Source: Akkermansia muciniphila | Lineage (GTDB): Bacteria; Verrucomicrobiota; Verrucomicrobiia; Limisphaerales; UBA9464 | Assembly: GCA_945883815.1 (NCBI GenBank) | Contig: CAMCYJ010000001.1 | Span: 1 to 64,000 of the forward strand | Length of the DNA: 64,000 nucleotides | Direction of reading: 5' to 3' | In this document: one piece after another, positions 17,860 through 25,879 of the stretch | Layout: each line of letters starts with the position of its first letter | How positions within the stretch are numbered: the stretch's first letter is position 1 | Notes under the pieces: generated by a model | Database searches by the model: none | What the model saw: only the letters and a program-made list of their open reading frames with translations | Told to the model about the DNA's origin: nothing | Made by a program: the position numbers and the translations under genes

Positions 17860-18283
17860 CACCGATTTTCTGGTCGCGGTGGAGATCCGGGATCACCCAT
17901 TTCACCGGGAAGCCGACGCCTTGCTCCGATCGTTGCTGGATGACGGGCATGACCTGGCATTGGCACCACAAACCCTCGCGGAGTTCCTGCATGTGGTGAC
18001 CGACGGGAAACGGATGCCGTCCCCACTGCCCATGTCCGAAGCCCTCCAACGGGCGGAGCATTGGTGGCAGGCTGCGGAAGTGATCCGGGTCTTCCCTGAC
18101 GGCCCATCGGTCACAGAATTCCTGGCTTGGATGAACCGTCACTCCCTCGGGCGAAAACGACTGTTGGACACGATGCTGGCCGCCCTGATGGCCCAAGCGG
18201 GAGTGACCCGGATCGTGACCAACAACGGCCAGGATTTTCGAGGCTTCGGTCGCTTTGAAATCGTGCCATTTCGGGGCGACTGA
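17843..18283 (+). CDS. vapC: PIN-domain toxin (VapC family)
   Basis: This 146-residue product has the acidic PIN-domain pattern: an N-terminal Asp in YGIDTDFLVAVEI, Glu in PQTLAEFLHVV, Asp in KRLLDTMLAALMAQAG, and a C-terminal TNNGQDF. These residues coordinate the metal ions of a ribonuclease; VapC toxins cleave tRNA or rRNA. The ATG at 17843 overlaps the antitoxin gene by 17 bases. Its TGA at 18281 is the first part of TGAATCGTTCCGG, which matches the ends of the short inverted-repeat elements at 34261 and 37787. The RNA target is not predictable. Confidence 0.83.
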   Translation: MTYGIDTDFLVAVEIRDHPFHREADALLRSLLDDGHDLALAPQTLAEFLHVVTDGKRMPSPLPMSEALQRAEHWWQAAEVIRVFPDGPSVTEFLAWMNRHSLGRKRLLDTMLAALMAQAGVTRIVTNNGQDFRGFGRFEIVPFRGD

Positions 18284-18293
18284 ATCGTTCCGG
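18281..18293 (+). repeat. Solo copy of the MITE-like terminal repeat
   Basis: TGAATCGTTCCGG here is identical to the inner part of the end at 34249-34261 and one base different from 37775-37787. Only one end is present. Confidence 0.4.
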
Positions 18294-18388
18294 CTCAGCG
18301 ACCGGTGGATTGGGACGATTTCCCACCCGGCGGTCCCGTCTTCCCCAATCCTTCCCTCCAAGAGGTTTGACGCCTAAAGTCCGCGCCT

Positions 18389-19177
18389 GTGTTTCGGCCG
18401 TGCATTGATTTGCGCAATGGGAAGGTGGTCCAAATCGTGGGGGGAACCCTCGACGATGCGGGCACTTCGACGCTCACCCGCTTCCAGTCGGAGCATCCGC
18501 CCTCCTGGTTTGCCAAACTCTACCAGAAGGACGGCCTCACCGGCGGGCACGTGATCGCCTTGGGGCCCGGCAACGAGTCCGCCGCGCGCGATGCCCTCGG
18601 CGCATGGCCCGGTGGTTTGCAATACGGCGGAGGCGTGAACCTCGACAACGCCTCGGCCTGGCTCGAGGCCGGGGCCTCGCAGGTCATCGTCACCTCGTGG
18701 GTTTTCCGCGACGGACTCCTCGATCGCCAGCGACTGGCCGATTTGGTTCAACGCGTCGGCAAGGAACGCCTCGTGCTCGACCTGAGCTGCCGCAAGCGTG
18801 ACGGCCGCTATTGGGTGGTGACCGACCGTTGGCAGCGATTCACCTCACTCGAGGTCGATGAGGCAGTGTGCCACGATTTGGCCAAATCCTGTTCCGAGTT
18901 CCTCATCCACGCTGTCGATGTCGAAGGCTTGTGTCAGGGCATTGATCTCGAATTGGTGGAATCCCTCTCCCGCTGGTGCCCCATCCCGGCCACGTACGCG
19001 GGAGGGGCCAAGTCCATCGACGACCTCAAGACCGTGGAACGCGTCGGCAGCGGCCGCATCCACCTGACCATCGGCTCTGCGTTGGACATCTTCGGCGGCT
19101 CCGGCGTGCGCTACGCTGACTGCGTCGAATTCAACCGATCCACTGCCACCACCTCGACCATTTCGACCTCCCCATGA
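18389..19177 (+). CDS. hisA: Phosphoribosylformimino-AICAR ribotide isomerase, eukaryotic-type HisA
   Basis: The 262-residue product is the TIM-barrel isomerase of histidine biosynthesis that converts ProFAR to PRFAR. It matches the eukaryotic HIS6 lineage rather than the usual bacterial HisA: RPCIDLRNGKVVQIVGGTL at the N-terminus, LYQKDGLTGGHVIALGPGN, LQYGGGVNLDNASAWLEAGA, VLDLSCRKRDGRYWVVTDRW, and EFLIHAVDVEGLCQGID near the second phosphate site. It starts with GTG at 18389, since no ATG gives the family N-terminus. It is not in a his operon; its stop overlaps the glutaredoxin start (ATGA). Family assignment is confident. Confidence 0.85.
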   Translation: MFRPCIDLRNGKVVQIVGGTLDDAGTSTLTRFQSEHPPSWFAKLYQKDGLTGGHVIALGPGNESAARDALGAWPGGLQYGGGVNLDNASAWLEAGASQVIVTSWVFRDGLLDRQRLADLVQRVGKERLVLDLSCRKRDGRYWVVTDRWQRFTSLEVDEAVCHDLAKSCSEFLIHAVDVEGLCQGIDLELVESLSRWCPIPATYAGGAKSIDDLKTVERVGSGRIHLTIGSALDIFGGSGVRYADCVEFNRSTATTSTISTSP

Positions 19178-19428
19178 CCCCCAAGCACGTTCGCCTGTTC
19201 ATCAAGCCCGGTTGCCCTTGGTGCGACGAAGCCATCGAGTGGCTCGATGCGCGCAAAATTCAATACGAGACGCTGGATGTGATCCGCGATGCCGCCGCCC
19301 GCGCGGAGATGCGTGAATTGACCGGCCAGACCAAAGCCCCCTCCATGGAGTGGGATGGCCATGTGCTGGCCGACTTCGGCGCGGACGAACTCGAGACGTG
19401 GTTGGCCCGCTTGGGCTACGCGGTCTGA
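19174..19428 (+). CDS. Glutaredoxin-family protein
   Basis: The 84-residue product is a glutaredoxin: beta strand VRLFIKPGCPWCDEAIEWL with the dithiol CPWC active site at residues 14-17, the TLDVIRD strand, and TGQTKAPSMEWDGHVLADFG, where the position of the cis-proline loop (normally TVP) reads APS. The second half ends in the usual acidic helix. It reduces disulfides or glutathione mixed disulfides in the cytoplasm. The ATG overlaps the hisA stop as ATGA, so it is translated with it. Confidence 0.85.
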   Translation: MTPKHVRLFIKPGCPWCDEAIEWLDARKIQYETLDVIRDAAARAEMRELTGQTKAPSMEWDGHVLADFGADELETWLARLGYAV

Positions 19429-19501
19429 AACTCGGATAAACCTCGGGGCGGGACGATTTGACGAGGCGACGCAGACGACGCAGGCGAATATACCTGCCCG
19501 G

Positions 19502-22500
19502 CTACGGATTGGCCGCCCCCGGCGAACCTCCGAGCCGGCTCGAAGCCTTCCAGGCAGTGGGTTGGTCGGAGTAGGCGCTCACGCTCTTGAGCTCCAAAGT
19601 CGATCCTCGACCATCCGCTTCGACCGGCCAGGGAGCGGCATCGTCGTAGGCCACGCTGAGCACCAGCGTGCCGTCCGCGGTGTGGATCCGCAGCGCATCG
19701 CCGCCATTGCCCAGTCCGAATCCGAACTCACCCAGGGGCACCGGTCCGGCCGGAAACGCGCGCTGAAACCGAAGCGCATCCTGGCAAAGAACCCCATAGC
19801 CGCCCGGCGGAATCACCCCACCCGGCACCACCGCGACATTCTCCTCGGTGGCATCGCGAAGGATCCACCCAGTGAGGTCTACCGGTGCGGTGCCAGGATT
19901 GTGCAACTCGAACCAATCCCCCGAATCAGCCGAGTCCGATGGGTGGTACTGGATCTCGCTCAAAATCACCGGAGGCCGCGCCGGGGGCACCGGTGAGTAG
20001 GCCTCCAAGTGGGCGGTCAGGGTATTGGTGCCGGAGGGCGGACTGAACTCCCACCGAGCCAGCGAAACGTCATTGCCCCAACCGCTCCAGCCCACCGTGC
20101 GAAATCCCGGCACCGGAATGACCGAGGCGACCACGGGCACATCCCGGAAGAAGGTGCCCATCCACGGCGGCGGCACGGCTTGCGTGCGATTCAACCTCAC
20201 CTGCCCCGCACCGGCCGGCGACGCCACGGCTTGCAACTGCGCCAACCCCGACTTCAGACCGAAGTGATTGAGGCAATCCTGCCGGAGCTTGGCCGGGCGC
20301 TTGCGGGCGAAGTCGCTCAGCGAGTCGAGGTTCTTTTCCCAGGTCGCCAGCGTGAACGGTTCATACTCCAACTGGTAGGGCTTGCCGTAACCGCGCTTCT
20401 GCAATTCGGCGAAGCTCCACCGTTGGAGATGCCGCGGAATTTCAGGCCGGATCACCGTGGCCATGGATCGAATCGTGGCCTCGACGCGCTCCTCACGGAA
20501 CGGGCCGTTCAGAAAATCTGCGCAGCGTTGAATGAAGCGGGTTCGCACCCCAGCGTTGGTCAGCAGGCGACGCAGCATCAAGGTGCGCCCGCCTTCATTG
20601 GGCCAACCGGTGCCGGTGCCGGTACCGGCGGTCAAGAAGGCGAACATGTTGTCGTAGTTCGCGTAATCGCGAGCCATGGCCGGCACGTACACCTCGGGCT
20701 TCCACAAATTGAAGCCGTAGTCCTGATCGTAGACGATCCATCGGAACCGCCCGTTCGGAACCCGGGGACGCCAACACTTGATGTTACCGATGTCGAAGTT
20801 CTGGAAGTAGACGAGCGACGCATGGTAATCGAGGAAGTTGTCCAGATCGAGGTAGCGGTCGAGGAGCGTTTGGAGATTGGTCGCAATCGTCAGGTCCTTC
20901 GTGGTGACGAACGAACGCATGGCCGTGTAGGCCTGGCTGTCACCGGCGATCACGGCGCCGTAGCCCTCGATCAAGTCCAACCCACCACGGGGCACCTCAT
21001 GGTTCCCAATGACATAGTGTTCATTGAGCTTCTCCCGCAGGTTGTGAATCCCCCAGTAGTCGCCATTGAGATACACAACCGTCGGCCGGTAGGCTTGGGT
21101 GTCGAGGCCCGTGTCCGCGATGAGCCGCTCCATCATCGCGTCGCGCATGAGCGTGAACTGGCCGTTCACGAAATAGCTGCCATACGTGGTCACCGGGCCG
21201 AATTGGGTGATGGGTGAGCGCACCGCCGTCTGGTGGGTGCTCTGATTGTCGTTGCCGGAATTGCGCAGCACCAGAGCCTCGAACTGGTCCATGGGCCGGT
21301 CCGGAAAGAAGCGGTATGCCAGGTTGCCATCGCCGTACTTGGCCCGCGCCAAAAGCGCATAGGACTTTTGCGGATACCCCCGGGAACCCCATCCGCCATA
21401 AACCGACATGCCCACCTTTTGGCGCACCTTGGACTGACGGTCGGTGTCGAAGAATTCGAACCCCACTTCGATCTCGCGGTCCTTCCAAGCATTGGACCCC
21501 GAGTACGGATAACTTTGAAGCACCTGCCCGCTGGTATTGAGCACACTGGTGCCCATGCCGATCAGGTAGCCGTTCTTGAAATCGAAGTTTGAAGCCGCGG
21601 CCGCCAGCGAGATGACAGGCAAGTCATGGGAGATCCCGAAGAAATAGCTGCGCAGCGACTCCGCACTGGAACGCGCCTCGAGGTAGGCCTTGGCCCGAAC
21701 CACCATGGACCGCTGGATGCGAATCGGACCCACCCAAGTAGGCGACACCACCGTCACCGGGTCGCCGTTCGTCGTGTAGCGGATCAGAGCGTTGGTCGGG
21801 GACCCGCGCAGTTCCAACACCACCTCGGCACCCGCGACGTGAAACCCCGAATCGACCGAGAACACCGGCGGCGGCAGCGGCGGCCCCACCGACACAGCCC
21901 CATTGGGAGCGCCCGGCGTGGCCTGCGATTTGGAGTACACCACCCACTCGCCGGCTTCCGGATTCGGGGGGCGTCCGAGCGACTCGTTCGGCCCGAGGCG
22001 CGGCACGGTTACTTGATCGACGATCCGCCCAACGGGATCGCTCAAGGTCACCGTCTCGCCAGCGGCATCGATGCGGAAATCCGTATGCAACTCCTTGGCA
22101 GGCCCCACGCGGTCGAGACCCGAGGCATAAACCACGAGGGATTCACCAGGTTGGATCCACCGTTCCGGCAATCGCCATCGACCCGGTTTCAGCGGGCCGT
22201 CGGAGAGGGCGAATCCCCCTAATGCAATGGCCCGATCCTGCGGATTGAACACTTCGATCCAATCCCAGAACGCCCCCGCGGCATCCGGGAAGACCGCCGC
22301 GTTGTCGCTCATCACCTCGGTGATTTGAAGCAGTCCGGCGGTGTCAGCTTCGGTCAGGATCCGATAGAAGAGCGGCAACGTTGCGGCCGGTGAAGTAATC
22401 AGGACCTGAAAACGACCCGGTGCCGACTCGGTCACCGTGGCCGTGGGGTCCAGCGACCACACCATTGGGGTTTGCCACCCTGCGGCGACCTGCACCCGAT

Positions 22501-22678
22501 GGGCCTTCGCATCGACGGGATCGGCGGTGAACCCGAATCCGATCCCTCCCGCGGCGGGCCGTTGGATCGACTCGCGCAGGATGACCGGTGTTTGCGGTGT
22601 CTGAGCCGAGAGCCACGCGGGAACGGCGGCGGACCAAAAGACCGCTCGAAACCACCCCCGGCGTGGTCGATGCGTCAC
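19502..22678 (-). CDS. CotH-kinase and lamin-tail domain secreted protein
   Basis: The product is about 1058 residues and starts with a basic segment and a hydrophobic stretch ending LSAQT, a likely signal peptide. Domains in order: a lamin-tail domain (about 105-220: LLQITEVMSDNAAVFPDAAG, DWIEVFNPQDRAI), a chitobiase-type beta domain (about 260-330: ALIRYTTNGDPVT), a CotH-kinase domain (about 360-800: MSVYGGWGSRGYPQKSYALL, VLRNSGNDN, YWGIHNLREKLNEHY, RFRWIVYDQDYGFN), and a second lamin-tail domain (about 930-1058: VILSEIQYHP, DWFELHNPGTAPVDLTGWIL). CotH proteins are atypical protein kinases in spore coats; in Verrucomicrobia they are common extracellular proteins of unknown function. I chose the GTG at 22678, which overlaps the TPR gene stop as GTGA; an ATG at 22714 is possible. 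Confidence 0.85.
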   Translation of the reverse strand: MTHRPRRGWFRAVFWSAAVPAWLSAQTPQTPVILRESIQRPAAGGIGFGFTADPVDAKAHRVQVAAGWQTPMVWSLDPTATVTESAPGRFQVLITSPAATLPLFYRILTEADTAGLLQITEVMSDNAAVFPDAAGAFWDWIEVFNPQDRAIALGGFALSDGPLKPGRWRLPERWIQPGESLVVYASGLDRVGPAKELHTDFRIDAAGETVTLSDPVGRIVDQVTVPRLGPNESLGRPPNPEAGEWVVYSKSQATPGAPNGAVSVGPPLPPPVFSVDSGFHVAGAEVVLELRGSPTNALIRYTTNGDPVTVVSPTWVGPIRIQRSMVVRAKAYLEARSSAESLRSYFFGISHDLPVISLAAAASNFDFKNGYLIGMGTSVLNTSGQVLQSYPYSGSNAWKDREIEVGFEFFDTDRQSKVRQKVGMSVYGGWGSRGYPQKSYALLARAKYGDGNLAYRFFPDRPMDQFEALVLRNSGNDNQSTHQTAVRSPITQFGPVTTYGSYFVNGQFTLMRDAMMERLIADTGLDTQAYRPTVVYLNGDYWGIHNLREKLNEHYVIGNHEVPRGGLDLIEGYGAVIAGDSQAYTAMRSFVTTKDLTIATNLQTLLDRYLDLDNFLDYHASLVYFQNFDIGNIKCWRPRVPNGRFRWIVYDQDYGFNLWKPEVYVPAMARDYANYDNMFAFLTAGTGTGTGWPNEGGRTLMLRRLLTNAGVRTRFIQRCADFLNGPFREERVEATIRSMATVIRPEIPRHLQRWSFAELQKRGYGKPYQLEYEPFTLATWEKNLDSLSDFARKRPAKLRQDCLNHFGLKSGLAQLQAVASPAGAGQVRLNRTQAVPPPWMGTFFRDVPVVASVIPVPGFRTVGWSGWGNDVSLARWEFSPPSGTNTLTAHLEAYSPVPPARPPVILSEIQYHPSDSADSGDWFELHNPGTAPVDLTGWILRDATEENVAVVPGGVIPPGGYGVLCQDALRFQRAFPAGPVPLGEFGFGLGNGGDALRIHTADGTLVLSVAYDDAAPWPVEADGRGSTLELKSVSAYSDQPTAWKASSRLGGSPGAANP

Positions 22679-23448
22679 AGCCGACTCTCCAGTTTTTTGG
22701 CGCGCCGGATCCACACCGCATTCCGGTTCTTCTCGAACGCCGGCGAATGATTCTGGTCGGCCAGCACCTCATCGATCTCGGCTTGTGCTTCATCGACATT
22801 TCCGCGCGACGCGAGCAATTCGGCGTACTGGACCCGGGCTCTGGGATAGCTGTTGTTTTCGAGCACCCGCTTCCAGTTGAGAAGGGCTGCATCGACTTCG
22901 CCCAAGGCCGTCTGAGCTTCAGCCAGCGCCATCAGCGTGTAGCCGAAATCGTGTCGCGGGTCGGCCTTCAGCACCTTCTCCAACAGGGGCTTCGCCTCGG
23001 CCGCTTTCCCCTGTCGCAGGAGGCACTGCCCCAAGTGACTGACGGTGTCATCATCCTCCGGATCCCGCTCGAGGGCTTTTCGGTAGCAGGCCTCAGCCTT
23101 GGCCAACTTGCCACCGGAGAAATACACATCACCCAAATCGGAATGGTCCCGCGCCTTGTCGAGGTGGTGGATACGACTTTCGAGTTCCTTGATTCGCCGA
23201 CGATCGGCGGCACCCGGCAACTCGAAACCCCGCAATCCGAATCCACCGGCGGCGCCTCCCTGCTGCCGATACACCATGAAGTAGTAGAACACCGCGCTGA
23301 AGACGCTGAAGAACAAGATGCAGGCCGCCCAGATCCACTCTTCGCGGCGCAAGGCATCCACCATCATCCAAAGCTGGAAAGCAGCCCCAATTAGCAACAG
23401 GGGATTGCCCAGAGACAACTGCATCAAATCCTGAATCAAGCCGAGCAT
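22675..23448 (-). CDS. TPR protein with N-terminal membrane segment
   Basis: The 257-residue protein has two hydrophobic helices at residues about 12-30 and 38-60, resembling the PLDc_N membrane module (QLWMMVDALRREEWIWA ... FYYFMVYRQ). A coiled segment (RRIKELESRIHHLDKAR) follows, then about four TPR units (LGDVYFSGGKLAKAEACYRK, LGQCLLRQGKAAEAKPLLEK, LAEAQTALGEVDAALLNWKR, YAELLASRGNVDEAQAEIDE). It is probably membrane-anchored with a cytoplasmic TPR scaffold. The ATG at 23448 has AGGA just upstream; the open frame further up to 23799 has no family resemblance. It overlaps the CotH gene, so the two are likely co-expressed. No specific function is known. Confidence 0.78.
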   Translation of the reverse strand: MLGLIQDLMQLSLGNPLLLIGAAFQLWMMVDALRREEWIWAACILFFSVFSAVFYYFMVYRQQGGAAGGFGLRGFELPGAADRRRIKELESRIHHLDKARDHSDLGDVYFSGGKLAKAEACYRKALERDPEDDDTVSHLGQCLLRQGKAAEAKPLLEKVLKADPRHDFGYTLMALAEAQTALGEVDAALLNWKRVLENNSYPRARVQYAELLASRGNVDEAQAEIDEVLADQNHSPAFEKNRNAVWIRRAKKLESRL

Positions 23449-23547
23449 TCCTGTTAGCCTAAACCGGAACGATGCTATTGGGAAGGAAGGTACGGCGGGT
23501 TCTCCTCTGCCGTAATCCATTGAGATCCAGTCCGGTTTTACCGTTTC

Positions 23548-24468
23548 ATGCGGCCCATGACATCCGCCTCCGTGCGCATTCCAGGAACGACCGCCAATCT
23601 GGGGTCGGGCTTCGACACTTTGGGACTGGCCGTCGCGCTCTACAACCGGGCCACAGTTGGCCGCCGGAGCGACCGACGCGTCGAGATCACTTCCCCGATC
23701 GCTGATGATGCGCGGGCCGGAGCCCTGGCCATGCTGGAGGAGGCTGCCGCTGCGTTCTTCAAGAAGACCCGCGCCCCACGCTTCGGAGTGGATCTTCACC
23801 TAGCCGGCGAGGTGCCGATCGCTCGAGGGCTCGGGTCCAGCGTGACCGCCCGACTCGGCTGCGTGGCCGGACTCAACGCCCTGGCGGGGAGCCCTTTGGA
23901 TCGACAGGGATTGCTGGAAGTCGTCGCGGCTCTGGAAGGCCATCCCGACAATGCAGCGCCTGCGGTTTTTGGCGGATTCACGGCCGCGGGTTTCGTGGGC
24001 TCCGAGGTCCGATGCATCCGGGTGCCTCTCCCGAGTCAAATCCGCTTGGTGACCTTGATTCCCGACTTCGAGGTCAGCACGCCGGAGGCTCGCAAGCGGG
24101 TGCCGCAGACTTTTTCCAAGGCCGACACCATACACATTCTCAATCGCGCTTCACTGGTCACGGCGGCCTTCGCCACCGGACGATTGGAGAGTTTACGCGG
24201 CTGCTTCGATGACCGCATCCACCAACCCTATCGGGCTCCGCTCATCCCAGGCATGGACGCCATTCTGGCGGCCGGCGTGAAAGCCGGAGCCATCGGCGGC
24301 TGGCTCAGCGGCAGCGGCTCGACCCTGATGTGCCTGGCCTTGGAAAACCCGGAGGCGGTGGCAACGGCCATGCAGCGGAAAATGCCCAAGGCCGCAGTCC
24401 ACATCCTCAAGCCTGACAATGCGGGACTGAAGGTGAGTTTGAAGGAAGGCGCAAAAAAACTGACGTGA
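23548..24468 (+). CDS. thrB: Homoserine kinase
   Basis: The 306-residue GHMP-superfamily kinase phosphorylates homoserine in threonine biosynthesis. Seen are the N-terminal RIPGTTANLGSGFDTLGLAV, the ATP-binding loop VPIARGLGSSVTARL, GHPDNAAPAVFGGFTAAG, and the C-terminal GGWLSGSGSTLMCLA. All are characteristic of ThrB and the length fits. The ATG at 23548 or the one three codons later could be used. thrA and thrC are not adjacent; it stands alone, convergent with the glutamine-synthetase-like gene 18 bp away. Confidence 0.9.
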   Translation: MRPMTSASVRIPGTTANLGSGFDTLGLAVALYNRATVGRRSDRRVEITSPIADDARAGALAMLEEAAAAFFKKTRAPRFGVDLHLAGEVPIARGLGSSVTARLGCVAGLNALAGSPLDRQGLLEVVAALEGHPDNAAPAVFGGFTAAGFVGSEVRCIRVPLPSQIRLVTLIPDFEVSTPEARKRVPQTFSKADTIHILNRASLVTAAFATGRLESLRGCFDDRIHQPYRAPLIPGMDAILAAGVKAGAIGGWLSGSGSTLMCLALENPEAVATAMQRKMPKAAVHILKPDNAGLKVSLKEGAKKLT

Positions 24469-24486
24469 TGTCCCGCCGGCGCTGGC

Positions 24487-25833
24487 TCAGATTTGTTCGA
24501 AATAGCGCTGCTTTTCCCAGTCGGTCACCGCGTCGCTGAAGGCCTGATGCTCAAGGCGGGCATGGTGGACCGAGAAGTCGACCACGGCATCGCCGAAAGC
24601 CTCGCGAGCCAGGCGCGAGCCGTTGAACAGTTCCGCGGCAGAAATCAGGCTCGAGGGCAGGCGTGGCAACTTCGGATCGAGATAGGCGTTGCCGGTGTAG
24701 GGCTCACCGCAATCGAGCTTCTCATCGATGCCGGCCAACCCAGCGGCAATCATGGCCGCAAAGGCCAAGTACGGATTGGCATCGGCCCCAGGCATCCGGT
24801 TCTCCGGGCGGTATCCGTTGCCGTGACCGACCACACGGAATCCCGTGGTGCGATTGTCTTGGGCCCAAGCCATGCGGGTCGGGGCCCAGCTTCCGGCCTG
24901 ATAGCGTTTGTAGCTGTTGATCGTCGGACCGTAAAAGAGGCACAGCTCCGGCGAGTACTTCATGAGCCCGCCCAGGAACTGTCGGAACATCGTGGATCCG
25001 CTCTTGGCCTTCGGGTCCCAGAACAAGTTGCGCCCGCCCTTCCACAAACTCATGTGGATGTGGCAGGAGTTGCCCGCCTCGGTCGGCGCGACCTTGGCCA
25101 TGAAGCTCACCGACTTGCCGTGTTGTCCGGCGATTTCCTTGACCCCCTGCTTGAAGATCACGTGCCGGTCGGCCATTTCCATGGCCTCGCCGTAGGTGAA
25201 ATTGATTTCGTGCTGACCCCGGCTCCATTCGCCCTTGCTGCTTTCGATGGGCACGCCGGCGGCGGTCAGGCCATTGCGGATGGCGCGCATCAGCGGCTCA
25301 TCACGACCGGGCTGCATGAGGTGATAATCGATGCGGTAATCGCTCGACGGCTTGAGGTTGCGATATCCGGCTTCGAAGGCGGCTCCGTAGGTTTGCTCGT
25401 AGAGGTAGAACTCGAGCTCGCTCGCGCAGAAACAAGTGAGGCCACGTTCCTGGAGCCGGTCCAACTGACGTCGCAGCACCGAGCGCGGGGCTTCGGCCAC
25501 CGGAGCGCCGCCCGCATGTCGGAAATCGCACAAGACCAACGCCGAGCCCGGGAGCCACGGCATCAAACGGAATGTGGCTTGGTCGGGAACCATTTCAAAA
25601 TCGCCGAACCCAGTGTCCCAATTGGCCACACCGAAGCCATCCAGCGGGTCCATGTCGAGATTGACGGTCAGCAAATAACTGCACCCGTGGGTGCCGTGGG
25701 AAACCACCGACTCCAGAAAATGGCCGGCGTGAAAGCGCTTCCCCACCAAGCGACCGAAGGGGTCAGGAATGGCGACCAGAACCGTGTCGACGGCGCCCGA
25801 CTTCACCTGGGCCTTGAGTTGTTGGAGAGTCAT
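24487..25833 (-). CDS. Glutamine synthetase-like gamma-glutamylamine ligase
   Basis: This 448-residue protein has the glutamine synthetase fold. The catalytic-domain landmarks are CASELEFYLYE and GQHEINF (metal ligands), CHIHMSLW (ATP/metal), and the SWAPTRMAWAQDNRTTGFRV region for glutamate and ATP. The tyrosine adenylylation region of GlnA is absent. It resembles the PuuA/GlnA4-type ligases that join glutamate to an amine such as putrescine or ethanolamine. It is the last gene of a minus-strand operon with an amidotransferase, a Fe-alcohol dehydrogenase and an aldehyde dehydrogenase, which supports an amine-catabolic role over nitrogen assimilation. Amine specificity cannot be read from the sequence. 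Confidence 0.82.
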   Translation of the reverse strand: MTLQQLKAQVKSGAVDTVLVAIPDPFGRLVGKRFHAGHFLESVVSHGTHGCSYLLTVNLDMDPLDGFGVANWDTGFGDFEMVPDQATFRLMPWLPGSALVLCDFRHAGGAPVAEAPRSVLRRQLDRLQERGLTCFCASELEFYLYEQTYGAAFEAGYRNLKPSSDYRIDYHLMQPGRDEPLMRAIRNGLTAAGVPIESSKGEWSRGQHEINFTYGEAMEMADRHVIFKQGVKEIAGQHGKSVSFMAKVAPTEAGNSCHIHMSLWKGGRNLFWDPKAKSGSTMFRQFLGGLMKYSPELCLFYGPTINSYKRYQAGSWAPTRMAWAQDNRTTGFRVVGHGNGYRPENRMPGADANPYLAFAAMIAAGLAGIDEKLDCGEPYTGNAYLDPKLPRLPSSLISAAELFNGSRLAREAFGDAVVDFSVHHARLEHQAFSDAVTDWEKQRYFEQI

Positions 25834-25879
25834 GAGGAATGGAGTGCGATGGCGTTGGAAGAGGGTTCGGCCGCGGACA

